Shown here in pieces: positions 45,917 through 55,215 of a stretch of 64,000 bases of DNA. Numbering within the stretch: position 1 is the stretch's first letter; every line of letters begins with the position of its first letter. Under the pieces are notes generated by a model that had not been told where the DNA came from, ran no database searches, and saw only the letters and a list, made by a program, of their open reading frames with translations. Source of the stretch: Flavobacterium profundi (GTDB lineage Bacteria > Bacteroidota > Bacteroidia > Flavobacteriales > Flavobacteriaceae). A program made the translations under genes and the position numbers. The stretch lies in assembly GCF_006491645.1 (NCBI RefSeq), contig NZ_VDCZ01000006.1, forward strand, positions 62,001-126,000, written 5' to 3'.

Positions 45917-45948
45917 TATATTTGCTTGCAATTTAATCTAAATTGCAA
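45917..45948 (+). promoter_or_regulatory. guaB -10 element and leader palindrome
   Basis: TATATTTG (45917-45924) is followed by TTGCAATTTA (45926-45935), atc, and TAAATTGCAA (45939-45948), a perfect 10-bp inverted repeat ending 1 bp before the guaB ATG. It may be an operator or an mRNA hairpin. Confidence 0.6.
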
Positions 45949-45949
45949 G

Positions 45950-47422
45950 ATGAAAGCACACACAACTAAAATCATCGGAGAAGGTCTTACATACGATGAT
46001 GTTTTACTCATTCCAAACTATTCCCAAGTTCTTCCGCGTGAAGTAAGTATTCAAACAAAATTTTCTAGAAACATTACATTAAACGTTCCTATTGTATCTG
46101 CAGCGATGGATACCGTAACCGAAAGTGCAATGGCAATTGCTATGGCGCAAGAAGGCGGAATAGGGGTTTTACATAAAAACATGACTATCGAGCAGCAAGC
46201 GGCTGAGGTAAGAAAAGTAAAACGTGCCGAATCAGGCATGATTATCGACCCAGTTACGTTGCCTTTAACCGCTACTGTTGGCGATGCTAAAAGAGCCATG
46301 AAAGAGCATGGTATTGGCGGAATTCCCGTGGTAGATGATACCTTAACATTAAAAGGAATTGTAACCAATAGAGATTTGCGTTTCGAAAAGAAAAACGAAC
46401 GTCCCATTACTGAAGTAATGACTTCAGAAAATCTAGTAACCGCTCAAGTAGGTACCACGTTACAACAAGCAGAAGAAATTTTACAAGATCATAAAATTGA
46501 AAAACTATTGGTGGTATCAGAAGGGAACAAATTAGCAGGTCTAATTACCTTTAGAGATATTACTAAATTGACTCAAAAACCGATTGCCAACAAAGATACT
46601 TATGGTCGTTTGCGTGTGGCTGCTGCTTTAGGAGTTACTGCCGATGCGGTGCAAAGAGCGAGTGCTTTGGTACAAGCTGGAGTTGATGCTGTTATTATTG
46701 ATACGGCTCACGGTCATACTAAAGGGGTGGTTGATGTTTTAAAACAAGTCAAAGCCGCTTTTCCAGAATTGGATGTAGTGGTTGGAAATATAGCTACACC
46801 AGAAGCCGCTCAGTATTTAGTTGATAATGGAGCAGATGGTGTTAAAGTAGGTATTGGTCCCGGTTCTATTTGTACTACTCGTGTAGTAGCGGGTGTTGGG
46901 TTTCCCCAATTTTCAGCAGTTTTAGAAGTGGCCGCAGCCATTAAAGGCAGTGGTGTTCCTGTAATTGCAGATGGAGGTATTCGTTATACAGGAGATATTC
47001 CTAAAGCCATTGCAGCAGGAGCAGATTGCGTAATGCTTGGTTCGTTATTAGCAGGAACTAAAGAATCTCCAGGTGAAACCATTATTTTCGAAGGAAGAAA
47101 ATTCAAATCCTATAGAGGAATGGGTTCGGTGGAAGCGATGCAAGAAGGATCGAAAGACCGTTATTTTCAAGATGTAGAAGACGATGTTAAAAAATTAGTC
47201 CCAGAAGGAATTGTAGGTCGCGTACCTTATAAAGGAGAGTTAAACGAAAGCATGCAACAATTTATTGGTGGTTTACGTGCTGGAATGGGCTATTGTGGTG
47301 CAAAAGATGTGGCTACTTTACAAGAATCAGGACGTTTTGTGAGAATTACAACCAGTGGAATTGGGGAAAGTCATCCGCATAATGTAACGATTACGAAAGA
47401 AGCACCAAATTATTCAAGATAA
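45950..47422 (+). CDS. guaB: Inosine-5'-monophosphate dehydrogenase
   Basis: The protein has 490 residues from ATG 45950; an earlier in-frame TTG lies in the leader palindrome and is rejected. A catalytic barrel surrounds paired CBS domains (~95-220). The active-site loop is GPGSICTTR with catalytic Cys; GADGVKVG, the flap segment FKSYRGMGS and [13 protein letters not shown] are present. It converts IMP to XMP, the first committed step of GMP synthesis. It is transcribed alone. Confidence 0.97.
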   Translation: MKAHTTKIIGEGLTYDDVLLIPNYSQVLPREVSIQTKFSRNITLNVPIVSAAMDTVTESAMAIAMAQEGGIGVLHKNMTIEQQAAEVRKVKRAESGMIIDPVTLPLTATVGDAKRAMKEHGIGGIPVVDDTLTLKGIVTNRDLRFEKKNERPITEVMTSENLVTAQVGTTLQQAEEILQDHKIEKLLVVSEGNKLAGLITFRDITKLTQKPIANKDTYGRLRVAAALGVTADAVQRASALVQAGVDAVIIDTAHGHTKGVVDVLKQVKAAFPELDVVVGNIATPEAAQYLVDNGADGVKVGIGPGSICTTRVVAGVGFPQFSAVLEVAAAIKGSGVPVIADGGIRYTGDIPKAIAAGADCVMLGSLLAGTKESPGETIIFEGRKFKSYRGMGSVEAMQEGSKDRYFQDVEDDVKKLVPEGIVGRVPYKGELNESMQQFIGGLRAGMGYCGAKDVATLQESGRFVRITTSGIGESHPHNVTITKEAPNYSR

Positions 47423-47504
47423 TTAAGTCAAAAGTCTAAAGTTAAAAGACTCGAGTCTGTAAGTTGAAGAATTAGCTTTTGCTTATTTAGTATAAATATA
47501 TTAA

Positions 47505-47531
47505 AAAACTTCTCGTTTTTCGGGAAGTTTT
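47505..47531 (+). terminator. Terminator after guaB
   Basis: AAAACTTCTCG (47505-47515) pairs with CGGGAAGTTTT (47521-47531) with one mismatch, and is followed by a T run. Confidence 0.8.
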
Positions 47532-47625
47532 CTTTTTTTGAAAGGGTGCTAATGTTATTTTTAGCTTTATATTTGAAGTGGTAGAAAACGAACGGTATTC
47601 AATTAAAGATTTTAAAGTTAAAGTA

Positions 47626-48144
47626 ATGAACATAACTAGACATTGCGATTTATGTAATCACCAAAAAATAGATTTAATTAATGGTTCTACTTGTGGTTTA
47701 ACGGATAAGAAACCTGAATTTACTAAGACTTGTAGCAAGATTGATTTTCATGATAAATTAGAGTCAAAACTAAAAGAAGTTAATATAAAATACCAAAAGA
47801 TTAAAAATGAAAAAGCGGTAACGTATATTTATTTTGTCGTTTTTTTAGGCATTGCTTTAGGTGTACTTGTTGGTGGTTATTTATTAGGAACTTATGCCTA
47901 TGATAAAGGCGTAGTTTCAACGACTCCTTTTATTATTATGGCTATCGGATTAACTCCGCTAGGATTGGCATTTGGTGCTTTGAACAACCATCGTAACCAA
48001 TTTAAAATTGCAGAAATGAAGAAAAAAAAGATTGATGAAGTTTTGCCTTTGTACCAGATTGACTATACTATTGAGGTGCAATTTGGTAAAAAGTATCATG
48101 GGGTTCAAGAAGTTACTACAGATTTAAAAATGAAAGGAATTTAA
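47626..48144 (+). CDS. Four-cysteine protein with two membrane helices
   Basis: A -10 element TATATTTG (47568-47575) places the start at ATG 47626 and not at the GTG at 47578. The protein has ~172 residues. The Cys motif CDLCNHQKIDLINGSTCGLT then FTKTCSKI matches that of the 44.2-kb protein. A coiled-coil-like charged stretch and two hydrophobic helices (~65-85 and 97-115) follow. The C-terminal tail is soluble. Likely membrane-attached; function unknown. Confidence 0.75.
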   Translation: MNITRHCDLCNHQKIDLINGSTCGLTDKKPEFTKTCSKIDFHDKLESKLKEVNIKYQKIKNEKAVTYIYFVVFLGIALGVLVGGYLLGTYAYDKGVVSTTPFIIMAIGLTPLGLAFGALNNHRNQFKIAEMKKKKIDEVLPLYQIDYTIEVQFGKKYHGVQEVTTDLKMKGI

Positions 48145-48217
48145 TAAACCTTACCAACTTTTATTATTACAAAACAATTGTTTCTACTTTCCAAAGGAAT
48201 TAAAATTAAAAAAAGAA

Positions 48218-50005
48218 ATGGCACGATTTCAAGAGAATGATTTACCCAAATCAAAATTAAATGCTAGCACTTTAAGCAAAGCACTTCAAATTTTTAAATA
48301 TGCAACTCATCATAAATGGAAGTTTTATCTTGGTTTGCTTTTTTTATTGTTAACAGGTGGAACGGCTTTGGCTTTCCCAATGTTATTAGGTATGTTGGTT
48401 AATTGTGTGGCCAATAAAGATTTAGTACAAGCTCAAAATATCGCTCTAGGGTTGATGGTGATTTTGTTTTTGCAATCCTTCTTTTCCTTTTTCAGATTGT
48501 CCTTATTCATCAATTTTACGGAGAATACTTTGGCAAATATTCGTGTAGCATTGTATACCAATTTGGTCAAGTTACCCATGACGTTTTTCTCTCAAAAAAG
48601 AGTAGGAGAGTTAAATAGTCGCATCAGTTCGGATATTACCCAAATTCAAGATACTTTAACCACAACCATTGCTGAGTTTTTAAGACAGTTTATTTTAATC
48701 ATTGGTGGTATTATTTTCCTATTGACTATCAGTTTAAATCTGACCTTAATGATGCTTTGCATTGTTCCAATTGTAGCCGTTGCCGCTGTTATTTTTGGTC
48801 GCTTAATCCGAAAGTTTTCTAAAAGTGTACAAGATCAAGTAGCGGAAAGTCAGGTTATCGTTGAAGAAACCATGCAAGGAATTTCGAATGTGAAAGCGTT
48901 TGCAAACGAATGGTACGAAATTGCGCGTTATAAAGGAAAAATTCAGGAGGTAGTGAAACTGGCTATTAAAGGTGGAATCTACCGTGGGTATTTTGCTTCT
49001 TTTATCATTTTCTGCTTATTTGGAGCTATTGTAGCTGTAGTTTGGTATGGAGTAACTTTGTGTATTAATGGTGAAATAAAAGAAGTGGGAGACTTAATTT
49101 CGTTCGTCTTGTATTCGGCATTTATAGGAGCTTCCTTTGGAGGTATTGCCGAATTGTATGCGCAAATTCAAAAAGCAGTTGGAGCCACCGAACGCGTTTT
49201 CGAATTGTTAGACGAAGTACCAGAAAAGATAAATGCGACTCAAAATTATTCGACTCAAAAGATAAAAGGAAATGTAAGCTTTAAAAACGTAGGTTTTTCA
49301 TATCCATCACGTCCAGAAATAGAAGTTTTAAAAGAGGTAACGTTTACCGCACTGCAAGGTCAAAAAATTGCACTTGTAGGACCAAGTGGTGCTGGTAAGT
49401 CAACAATTTCATCTTTATTACTTCGTTTTTATGCTATCGATAAAGGAGAAATTTTAATCGATGATAAGAATATCAACGATTATGATTTAGAAAACCTTCG
49501 AGGCAATATGAGTATAGTTCCCCAAGATGTGATTCTTTTTGGAGGAAGTATTCGAGAAAATATTGCCTATGGTAAACCCAATGCTACTGATGAAGAAATT
49601 ATCACGGCCGCAAAACAAGCCAATGCTTTCGATTTTGTAAACGGTTTTCCTGAAAAGTTTAATACTTTAGTGGGTGAACGTGGTATTAAATTGTCTGGTG
49701 GTCAAAGACAACGTATTGCTATTGCAAGGGCTTTATTGAAAAATCCAAGTATTTTAATTTTAGACGAAGCCACATCTTCTTTGGATAGTGAAAGTGAAAA
49801 ACTGGTACAAGAAGCATTAGAATATTTAATGCAAGGTCGAACGAGCATTATCATTGCGCATCGCTTATCTACGATACGAAGTGCAGATGCCATTTTAGTA
49901 TTAAATGAAGGAAAAATTGTAGAAAAAGGAACCCATAAAGAGTTACTTGAAATAGAAAATGGTATCTATAAGAATTTGAGTAACTTACAGTTTAGTGAGT
50001 ATTAG
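48218..50005 (+). CDS. ABC transporter, exporter type, fused permease and ATPase
   Basis: The 595-residue protein has six transmembrane helices in residues ~35-310. The ATP-binding domain (~345-590) has Walker A GPSGAGKST, Q-loop VPQDVILFGG, signature LSGGQRQRIA, Walker B ILILDEAT and H-loop IIAHRL. It acts as a homo- or heterodimeric efflux or lipid-export pump of the MsbA/TAP type. The substrate cannot be told from sequence. No partner gene is adjacent. Confidence 0.95.
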   Translation: MARFQENDLPKSKLNASTLSKALQIFKYATHHKWKFYLGLLFLLLTGGTALAFPMLLGMLVNCVANKDLVQAQNIALGLMVILFLQSFFSFFRLSLFINFTENTLANIRVALYTNLVKLPMTFFSQKRVGELNSRISSDITQIQDTLTTTIAEFLRQFILIIGGIIFLLTISLNLTLMMLCIVPIVAVAAVIFGRLIRKFSKSVQDQVAESQVIVEETMQGISNVKAFANEWYEIARYKGKIQEVVKLAIKGGIYRGYFASFIIFCLFGAIVAVVWYGVTLCINGEIKEVGDLISFVLYSAFIGASFGGIAELYAQIQKAVGATERVFELLDEVPEKINATQNYSTQKIKGNVSFKNVGFSYPSRPEIEVLKEVTFTALQGQKIALVGPSGAGKSTISSLLLRFYAIDKGEILIDDKNINDYDLENLRGNMSIVPQDVILFGGSIRENIAYGKPNATDEEIITAAKQANAFDFVNGFPEKFNTLVGERGIKLSGGQRQRIAIARALLKNPSILILDEATSSLDSESEKLVQEALEYLMQGRTSIIIAHRLSTIRSADAILVLNEGKIVEKGTHKELLEIENGIYKNLSNLQFSEY

Positions 50006-50041
50006 GGTTTGTCGTAAATTTTAAACTATTATAATAAACTT

Positions 50042-50066
50042 AACGTTATAGGTTGTAGATCTACAA
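50042..50066 (+). repeat. AACGTTATAGG plus perfect 14-bp palindrome upstream of the 50.1-kb gene
   Basis: AACGTTATAGG (50042-50052) equals the end of attC-like element B. TTGTAGATCTACAA (50053-50066) is a perfect palindrome. Together they look like a cassette border or an operator 26 bp before the next ATG. Confidence 0.5.
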
Positions 50067-50092
50067 GATGTGAGGAATTATTACTGAATTAT

Positions 50093-50710
50093 ATGGACAC
50101 TGAAAAAATAAAAATTTTACAAAATAGAATTGTAATTTCCTTAGACATTGCCATAAAACTTTTAAAAAAGAATAATGGTAATATTGAAGCTTGCGAACAA
50201 GAATTTCATAATAACAATATAAAAGAGATAAGCATTGTAACAGAATGTGATATAGAAGTTGCTAGAGAGAATTATTATTTATGTAAAAATGATAAGACAA
50301 AGGCTATTGATAAAATTAATTCAAAACAAGTTACTATCACTACTAGAGAAAATCTACCAACAAGAAATGAAATTGGATTTATTTTATGGCCTGAGAATAG
50401 TGATGGAGAAAATTATAAAACAACAAAAAGAAATGACGCTTTCATTCCTTCAGCTGATTTTGATTATGTAATAAAAGAGTTTCAATCGGTTTTTCCTATA
50501 GAAAACCCTTGGGATAAAAGCATTGAAGTAGAATTTGATGTTTGCGGACATAATTATTTTAACAAAAATATATGTGAAATAATAATTGAAAAGATAAAGC
50601 AAGCAAAAACAGATGAATTGAAAGTTAACAAATTTAAAAATGACCTTATCGGTTGGCTAAATGAAAAATTGAAATATGCTGATTACATTGTCGTGTATGG
50701 AAATCTTTAA
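50093..50710 (+). CDS. Uncharacterised cytoplasmic protein, possible N-terminal UBA-like helices
   Basis: The 205-residue protein has no signal peptide. The first 75 residues are helical (SLDIAIKLLKKNNGNIEACE then CDIEVARENYYLCKNDKTKA) and recall UBA/EF-Ts-like three-helix bundles; this is a weak resemblance. The second half ends NEKLKYADYIVVYGNL. The 3' end meets the decayed parD gene. Function unknown. Confidence 0.68.
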   Translation: MDTEKIKILQNRIVISLDIAIKLLKKNNGNIEACEQEFHNNNIKEISIVTECDIEVARENYYLCKNDKTKAIDKINSKQVTITTRENLPTRNEIGFILWPENSDGENYKTTKRNDAFIPSADFDYVIKEFQSVFPIENPWDKSIEVEFDVCGHNYFNKNICEIIIEKIKQAKTDELKVNKFKNDLIGWLNEKLKYADYIVVYGNL

Positions 50711-50939
50711 CTTTTCCACTTTTTTCACCAATTTTTAATTCGTTAATGAGGGATTTTGTTTTTGATTCCTCTTCTTCAAACCTTCTTAAAGCAGTTCTTA
50801 CTACTTCACTAACAGAACTATATTTACCCGAAGCGATTTGTTCATTAATAAAATTATCAAAATAATCTCCTAGAACAATAGATGTATTTCGTGCCTTACT
50901 CTTTTTATCAAAAATACCAATTATTGGTATTGGGAACAT
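50646..50939 (-). pseudogene. parD: Decayed ParD-type antitoxin gene, toxin partner missing
   Basis: Residues 16-80 read ARNTSIVLGDYFDNFINEQI and onward through SGKYSSVSEVVRTALRRFEE to GEKSGKVKDF, the ParD ribbon-helix-helix family. ParD proteins commonly begin MARNTS; here the Met position is AAG (50895-50897). An extra upstream ATG at 50939 could still start it. Homology stops at ~50700, exactly where the opposite-strand gene ends, and the last 17 residues are unrelated. No parE toxin follows. It looks like a remnant of a deleted type II module. Confidence 0.72.
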
Positions 50940-51004
50940 ATTTTTTTGGTGTTTTTCATAAAATTTATTCCCTTATTTGGGTTTATAAACTAAGCCACTA
51001 TATT

Positions 51005-51364
51005 TTATAACTGTTCTTCTATACTTTTAGTAACAGCTGCTTGTACCTTTCCAGTATGTAAAGTGGTTTTGGTTTCGATAAGCATAATTTTGCATTCTTC
51101 TACTGCAGAAACTCTATGATTGACTCCTTTTTTAACTACAAATACATCATTTTGATGCATAGTAAAAGGCGCTTCATTTTCAATTTCCATGAGTAGACTA
51201 CCTTCAATGATGTAAAAGAGTTCGTCTTCGTTTTCATGGTTGTGCCAAGGAATATCTTCTCCTTTTATTTTGGCAATTTTTACATATTGGTCGTTTACTT
51301 CAGCTATGACTTTTGGTGAGAAATAGTTGGTAATGGTTTCAAAGGATTGTGTTAGGTTTTTCAC
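51005..51364 (-). CDS. Cupin-domain protein
   Basis: The 119-residue single cupin has metal-binding motif 1 as HNHENEDELFYIIEGSLLME, with two His and a Glu, and motif 2 around VKKGVNHRV with the last His. It is cytoplasmic. Such small cupins range from isomerases to ligand sensors, so no reaction is assigned. It is transcribed toward the parD remnant. Confidence 0.88.
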   Translation of the reverse strand: MKNLTQSFETITNYFSPKVIAEVNDQYVKIAKIKGEDIPWHNHENEDELFYIIEGSLLMEIENEAPFTMHQNDVFVVKKGVNHRVSAVEECKIMLIETKTTLHTGKVQAAVTKSIEEQL

Positions 51365-51404
51365 TTGTATGAATTGAATGGTTGAACGAATGGATTATGT
51401 GTTT

Positions 51405-51497
51405 GCGTTAGGGATTGCAGTGAAAATCCTTTTTTAAAGTGTTTCACTTTTAAAAAGATTGTAACAAAAAGCCCGACCCTTGTGGGAACGCCCTAAT
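51405..51497 (-). repeat. Structured intergenic repeat of flavobacterial type
   Basis: GTTAGGG at 51407-51413 pairs with CCCTAAT at 51491-51497 to close the element. Inside, AATCCTTTTTTAAAGTG pairs with CACTTTTAAAAAGATT around a TTT loop with a one-base bulge. A short GGATT...AATCC and a CCC...GGG pairing flank it. I recall similar ~95-bp elements (GGGATTG...AAATCC...AAAGCCCGACCC) at many places in Flavobacterium genomes. The strand is uncertain. Confidence 0.6.
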
Positions 51498-51526
51498 TAT
51501 TTGTTTAGAAAATTTAATTGTGAAAT

Positions 51527-52036
51527 TTATTTGTTACCAAAAACGGTTGTAGCATATAAACGTCTTGATTTTGGGTCGAATGCAAAAGCCAAACTCGCAT
51601 ATGCATATTCATTACTAACCATGTTCGCATAATGAGGTGGCGATATTTCCCATTCTGTATAAATTTTTTGAGCTAAAAGAACAAGGTCACTTTGAGCGTA
51701 TTTTTTAGGCTCAACCGTTAAGTATAAAACGTTTTCCCCGTAAGTATGAAAATCAGTGCCGCCATGAAATTTAATGCGGTTTTTAGGATGCTTTTTTTCA
51801 ACTGATGTTTGTTCGTGCGACAATCGTTTTATTTTTAGCATATAATTGCTTTGATCTTGAGCAGCTTTTTGAAGCACAACATCTTTTTCAAGAGGAGTTA
51901 GTTTTAAAGTTGTTCGATGCTCGTTAATGAGTTGCAACACCCCATCTTCTAAATCCGAATAATTGAGTTGTAGTTCTTGTGCAGAAAGTACAGTAAGGTT
52001 GAAAAATAGCACAAGTAGGGTGATTGTATTTTTCAT
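51527..52036 (-). CDS. CAP/SCP-domain secreted protein
   Basis: The 169-residue protein has a signal peptide (MKNTITLLVLFFNLTVLSAQ). The CAP domain begins LINEHRTTLKLTPLEKDVVL and contains SNYMLKIKRLSHEQ. HGGTDFHTYGENVLYL and PPHYANMVSNEYAYASLAF are the conserved CAP segments with Glu and His residues. It is likely periplasmic or surface. The role of bacterial CAP proteins is poorly defined. It is 11 bp after the next upstream gene, forming an operon. Confidence 0.9.
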   Translation of the reverse strand: MKNTITLLVLFFNLTVLSAQELQLNYSDLEDGVLQLINEHRTTLKLTPLEKDVVLQKAAQDQSNYMLKIKRLSHEQTSVEKKHPKNRIKFHGGTDFHTYGENVLYLTVEPKKYAQSDLVLLAQKIYTEWEISPPHYANMVSNEYAYASLAFAFDPKSRRLYATTVFGNK

Positions 52037-52047
52037 GGTTAACTATT

Positions 52048-53232
52048 TTATGGTGTTATTAATGTTTTTTTCAAGTTTTCTAACGAAGTTTCTTTGAGGT
52101 TGATTTCAAAATTAGTTTTCGAATTTTTATCAATATAAAAAGAATCGTAGTAAACTTTGTCATTATCATTAGTATAAACAATGACTTTTATTTTACCAGC
52201 AATTTTTAGATTGTAAGTGTAATCTTCTTTGAAATTTGCTAAAAAATGATTGATTATTGATTTATTGTCTAAATAGCTATAAAAAAGACTATACTCATTT
52301 GAATTTAATTTATGGTTATTGCTAATCTGAATGGATTTAGTTGTTTCAACTTGTACAATTCGATCTATATTAATCCAACCCAATTTATTAGTAGTAAAGG
52401 AATACAGTTTACCATAATTGGAAAGAAAAGCATCTCTTTGCATGATTTTTTTTGACTTTTGTTCTTCAGTAAGCGATTTATCTTCTAAAATATCATAGTA
52501 GATACTTTTCTCTTTTGATTTATCATTTTCATTTACTAAAACAAAATTAAGTTCACTTTCTCTCTTTTTAATTTCTTCTTCTTCTCTTTTTTGTTCAATT
52601 GAATCCTTTTTTAACAATTCTATATATTCCAACGAATCTCTTTTTTTTATAAAAGCAAAACTATCAATGGGCACATTTTTAAAAAATCCACCTTCTCCTT
52701 TATAATTTGTAGTTAAACCGTAAGCTCTATTTTTTTTATAATCAATTATAGCAGTATACATTATTTCATCCGTGAGCTTCCATTTAAAAATAGAATCATT
52801 GTCATTTAGATAAACATTGCTTCGATCTAAAATTGCTTCAGCAGGCCTTACTTCATATTTTTTTCCTTCTTTGATAGTGAGTTGTTTTCCGTTCTCGGTA
52901 AAATTAATGTACAACATACCAGAAGATTCTAATACTTCATTGTTATCTGTAATAGTAGACAAACCGTTTAGAATCATATCTTCTTTGCTGAAATATTCTT
53001 TTAATTCAAAAGTGATTTTTCCGTTGGTATAATTAGCAAATAAATCTTTTGGAATGAAAATTTCTGTTCCTAATTTTCCTTTAATTATAGTGTCGTTTGT
53101 AAGAATAAATTCACTTACAGAGGAATTGTCTGTTTTAAGATTGGTTTCAATTTGTTTTAAGTTGGAAGTTATGTCTTCTTGACAAGAGGTGAATAGTAGT
53201 ATAGTAAGAAGTAGGATGATATAGTTTTTCAT
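52048..53232 (-). CDS. Uncharacterised lipoprotein
   Basis: The 394-residue protein has lipobox LFTSC (signal MKNYIILLLTILLFTSC). The first ~180 residues contain GKLGTEIFIPKDLFANYTNG and FELKEYFSKEDMILNGLSTI, similar to ZU5-like beta regions, followed by a highly charged coiled-coil (EEIKKRESELNF). It is expected to be lipid-anchored in the envelope, and is co-transcribed with the CAP gene. Family unproven. Confidence 0.75.
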   Translation of the reverse strand: MKNYIILLLTILLFTSCQEDITSNLKQIETNLKTDNSSVSEFILTNDTIIKGKLGTEIFIPKDLFANYTNGKITFELKEYFSKEDMILNGLSTITDNNEVLESSGMLYINFTENGKQLTIKEGKKYEVRPAEAILDRSNVYLNDNDSIFKWKLTDEIMYTAIIDYKKNRAYGLTTNYKGEGGFFKNVPIDSFAFIKKRDSLEYIELLKKDSIEQKREEEEIKKRESELNFVLVNENDKSKEKSIYYDILEDKSLTEEQKSKKIMQRDAFLSNYGKLYSFTTNKLGWINIDRIVQVETTKSIQISNNHKLNSNEYSLFYSYLDNKSIINHFLANFKEDYTYNLKIAGKIKVIVYTNDNDKVYYDSFYIDKNSKTNFEINLKETSLENLKKTLITP

Positions 53233-53310
53233 AAAAATGTTTTTTATAGGGAATCAAATTTTGTGCCAGTTGTTAATGAGATGTTAATATAAATTATCTT
53301 TTCAAATAAA

Positions 53311-53342
53311 ATATCCCCAATCGTTAGGGCAATTAGGGATAT
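53311..53342 (-). terminator. Terminator of the PLP-enzyme gene
   Basis: ATATCCCCAAT (53311-53321) and ATTAGGGATAT (53332-53342) form a stem with one mismatch. Read on the minus strand it is followed by TTTTATTTG and lies 28 bp after the stop codon. Confidence 0.7.
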
Positions 53343-53370
53343 TACTATAGTTAAAAATAGTGAGATTTTA

Positions 53371-55215
53371 TTAAAGCGTACGTACAAATTCTAAAAACAC
53401 TTTTTTATGTAGTTCTAAATCCATATTTGGAGAAAGAGCCACACGAGCAATATAATCTTTGTCTCCTTCTTTTGTCGTACCTTGAGTGGAGGTTGCTGGA
53501 ATAGTCCAATAACAGCCTTTCAATTGGCCATAACTGACACAATATTTACTTTCATTTGGAATTTTAGTAATCATCAAATCAATTAATCGGTGATTTAGTG
53601 CTCTTTTATAGGTTTCTCTGGCTTCAGGAGTTGCACCTTTTGTAGGCAAATCAAGCGAAAAGACAGAAGGAGTGAACCCTTGATTGGCTAATGCTTCTGA
53701 AACAAAATTGATTTTTGCTGTTGGTAAAGTTTCGTGAATAAAAGTTACAAATTCGCGAGTATTTTTATAAGCCTCTTCAATTCTTTGATTCATTGAAGGC
53801 AATTGTTCTGCTAATAGTTTGTATTGAAGTGGAGTCGCTTCATTATCGCAAAGCGTTAGATGGAGATTAATTTTGTCCATTAAAGCATCTACTTTGGCAT
53901 TACCCACCACATAACCTGCCGTGCATTTTCCGCCGCTTGGAAATTTCGAACCACTAGCATATGAAATGGCTCTTACTGAAGATAATATTTGTCCTTCTCC
54001 TAAGAATAGTACATTAGGACAAAACGTTTGGTCTAATATAAACACTGGATCAATAGCCGTATCGCCATTAGAGGTGTGTCTTTTTTTGCTTAAAACGGCT
54101 TTTAGTTCGAGTAAATTTGGAACTTCTACTCTAGGATTGGTTGGAATTTCAGCGATAATATAAGGAATGGCAGCTTCTTTAGCTACAGCATCTAAAATAC
54201 GATCAATACTATTTACCATGTCATTGTCACCATCTACGGGTAAGTCAACTATTTCAACGATATCAAGACAAGCAGCTACACGTCTGGCTTGATCATTGGT
54301 GCCACCATAACAATTGGGCGGTACAATAAATTTAATGGCTTTTCCTTTGTGATTTTCCATTGCATCATGAATTAATCCCATCATAATGGCATATTGTATA
54401 GATAAACCACTTGAACCTACAAGAGGTGTTGAAGAAGTTCCTGTAATGGTAGTAATTGATTTTAGTACTGCAGATTTGTGGTTTTCAACAGCATATTTAG
54501 GAGCTGAAAAATCTGTATTTTTTACTAATAGATGTAAGGCTGTGAAACAATTGGAAGGTGTCATAGCTATTGTTTCTCTTCGGCGTACGTGTTGAATTTC
54601 AGATATATATGTATCGTTTTCTTTTCCATTTACCACTAAGATACTTCCTAAATCAGAAATATTTGAAATATAAAAATCTATAGTTGAATTAAAATCTATA
54701 GTTGGAATGTCTTCTTGTTGGTTTACAAAAACAGTGGTTCCATTGTATTTTGAGAGCGAGGCAAGACTATCAATTTTTTGTGTTTCAAATTGATATCCAT
54801 ACACTTCTTTGATGATTTGTGTAGTAAAAGATTCAGGTAATTCATCGGTATATACTATTTTAGTGTTTCTGTTTTCCAATGCATTTTTTCTCAAAATGGC
54901 TAATATTGGAACAATTTTCGAAGAAAAACTAATGACTTGTTCTGGTTTAAGGTTATGTAGTTTTGCGATTCCCCATTCCAAAACGCAAGAAAGAGGATGT
55001 CCTAATCGAATGTAGTCGTATGCGGTTGGTAATTTGCTTAAAGCTGCTGTTGTGGCATTCTTCGTATTAAATAAATTTTCAAATTGGTCTAAAAATTGGA
55101 TTTTAGCTTGTTCTTCTGTATAAATATCTAAACGATGTGTGGTGAGTTGAATCCAATCTTTTGGACAGTTTTTTAGTACTTCATGGATATATTCTAGTGT
55201 ATGATTTGCTTTCAT
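53371..55215 (-). CDS. PLP-dependent Cys/Met-metabolism family enzyme
   Basis: The 614-residue fold-type-I enzyme is about 200 residues longer than classical cystathionine gamma-synthases because of an N-terminal region (~1-230). The PLP-binding lysine lies in SYASGSKFPSGGKC. IIAEIPTNPRVEVPNL and DQTFCPNVL mark the cofactor pocket. It probably catalyses a gamma- or beta-elimination or replacement on a sulfur amino acid. The exact substrate is unclear. It stands alone with its own terminator. Confidence 0.85.
   Translation of the reverse strand: MKANHTLEYIHEVLKNCPKDWIQLTTHRLDIYTEEQAKIQFLDQFENLFNTKNATTAALSKLPTAYDYIRLGHPLSCVLEWGIAKLHNLKPEQVISFSSKIVPILAILRKNALENRNTKIVYTDELPESFTTQIIKEVYGYQFETQKIDSLASLSKYNGTTVFVNQQEDIPTIDFNSTIDFYISNISDLGSILVVNGKENDTYISEIQHVRRRETIAMTPSNCFTALHLLVKNTDFSAPKYAVENHKSAVLKSITTITGTSSTPLVGSSGLSIQYAIMMGLIHDAMENHKGKAIKFIVPPNCYGGTNDQARRVAACLDIVEIVDLPVDGDNDMVNSIDRILDAVAKEAAIPYIIAEIPTNPRVEVPNLLELKAVLSKKRHTSNGDTAIDPVFILDQTFCPNVLFLGEGQILSSVRAISYASGSKFPSGGKCTAGYVVGNAKVDALMDKINLHLTLCDNEATPLQYKLLAEQLPSMNQRIEEAYKNTREFVTFIHETLPTAKINFVSEALANQGFTPSVFSLDLPTKGATPEARETYKRALNHRLIDLMITKIPNESKYCVSYGQLKGCYWTIPATSTQGTTKEGDKDYIARVALSPNMDLELHKKVFLEFVRTL

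Noticed and set aside
45926-45949. Earlier guaB start at a TTG
   Set aside because: It lies directly after the -10 element and inside the palindrome; the family N-terminus fits ATG 45950.
47423-47500. AAGTC-type short repeats after guaB as a mobile element
   Set aside because: The AAGTCTAAAG/AGACTCGAGTCT stretch is short and lacks a clear border; the true terminator follows it.
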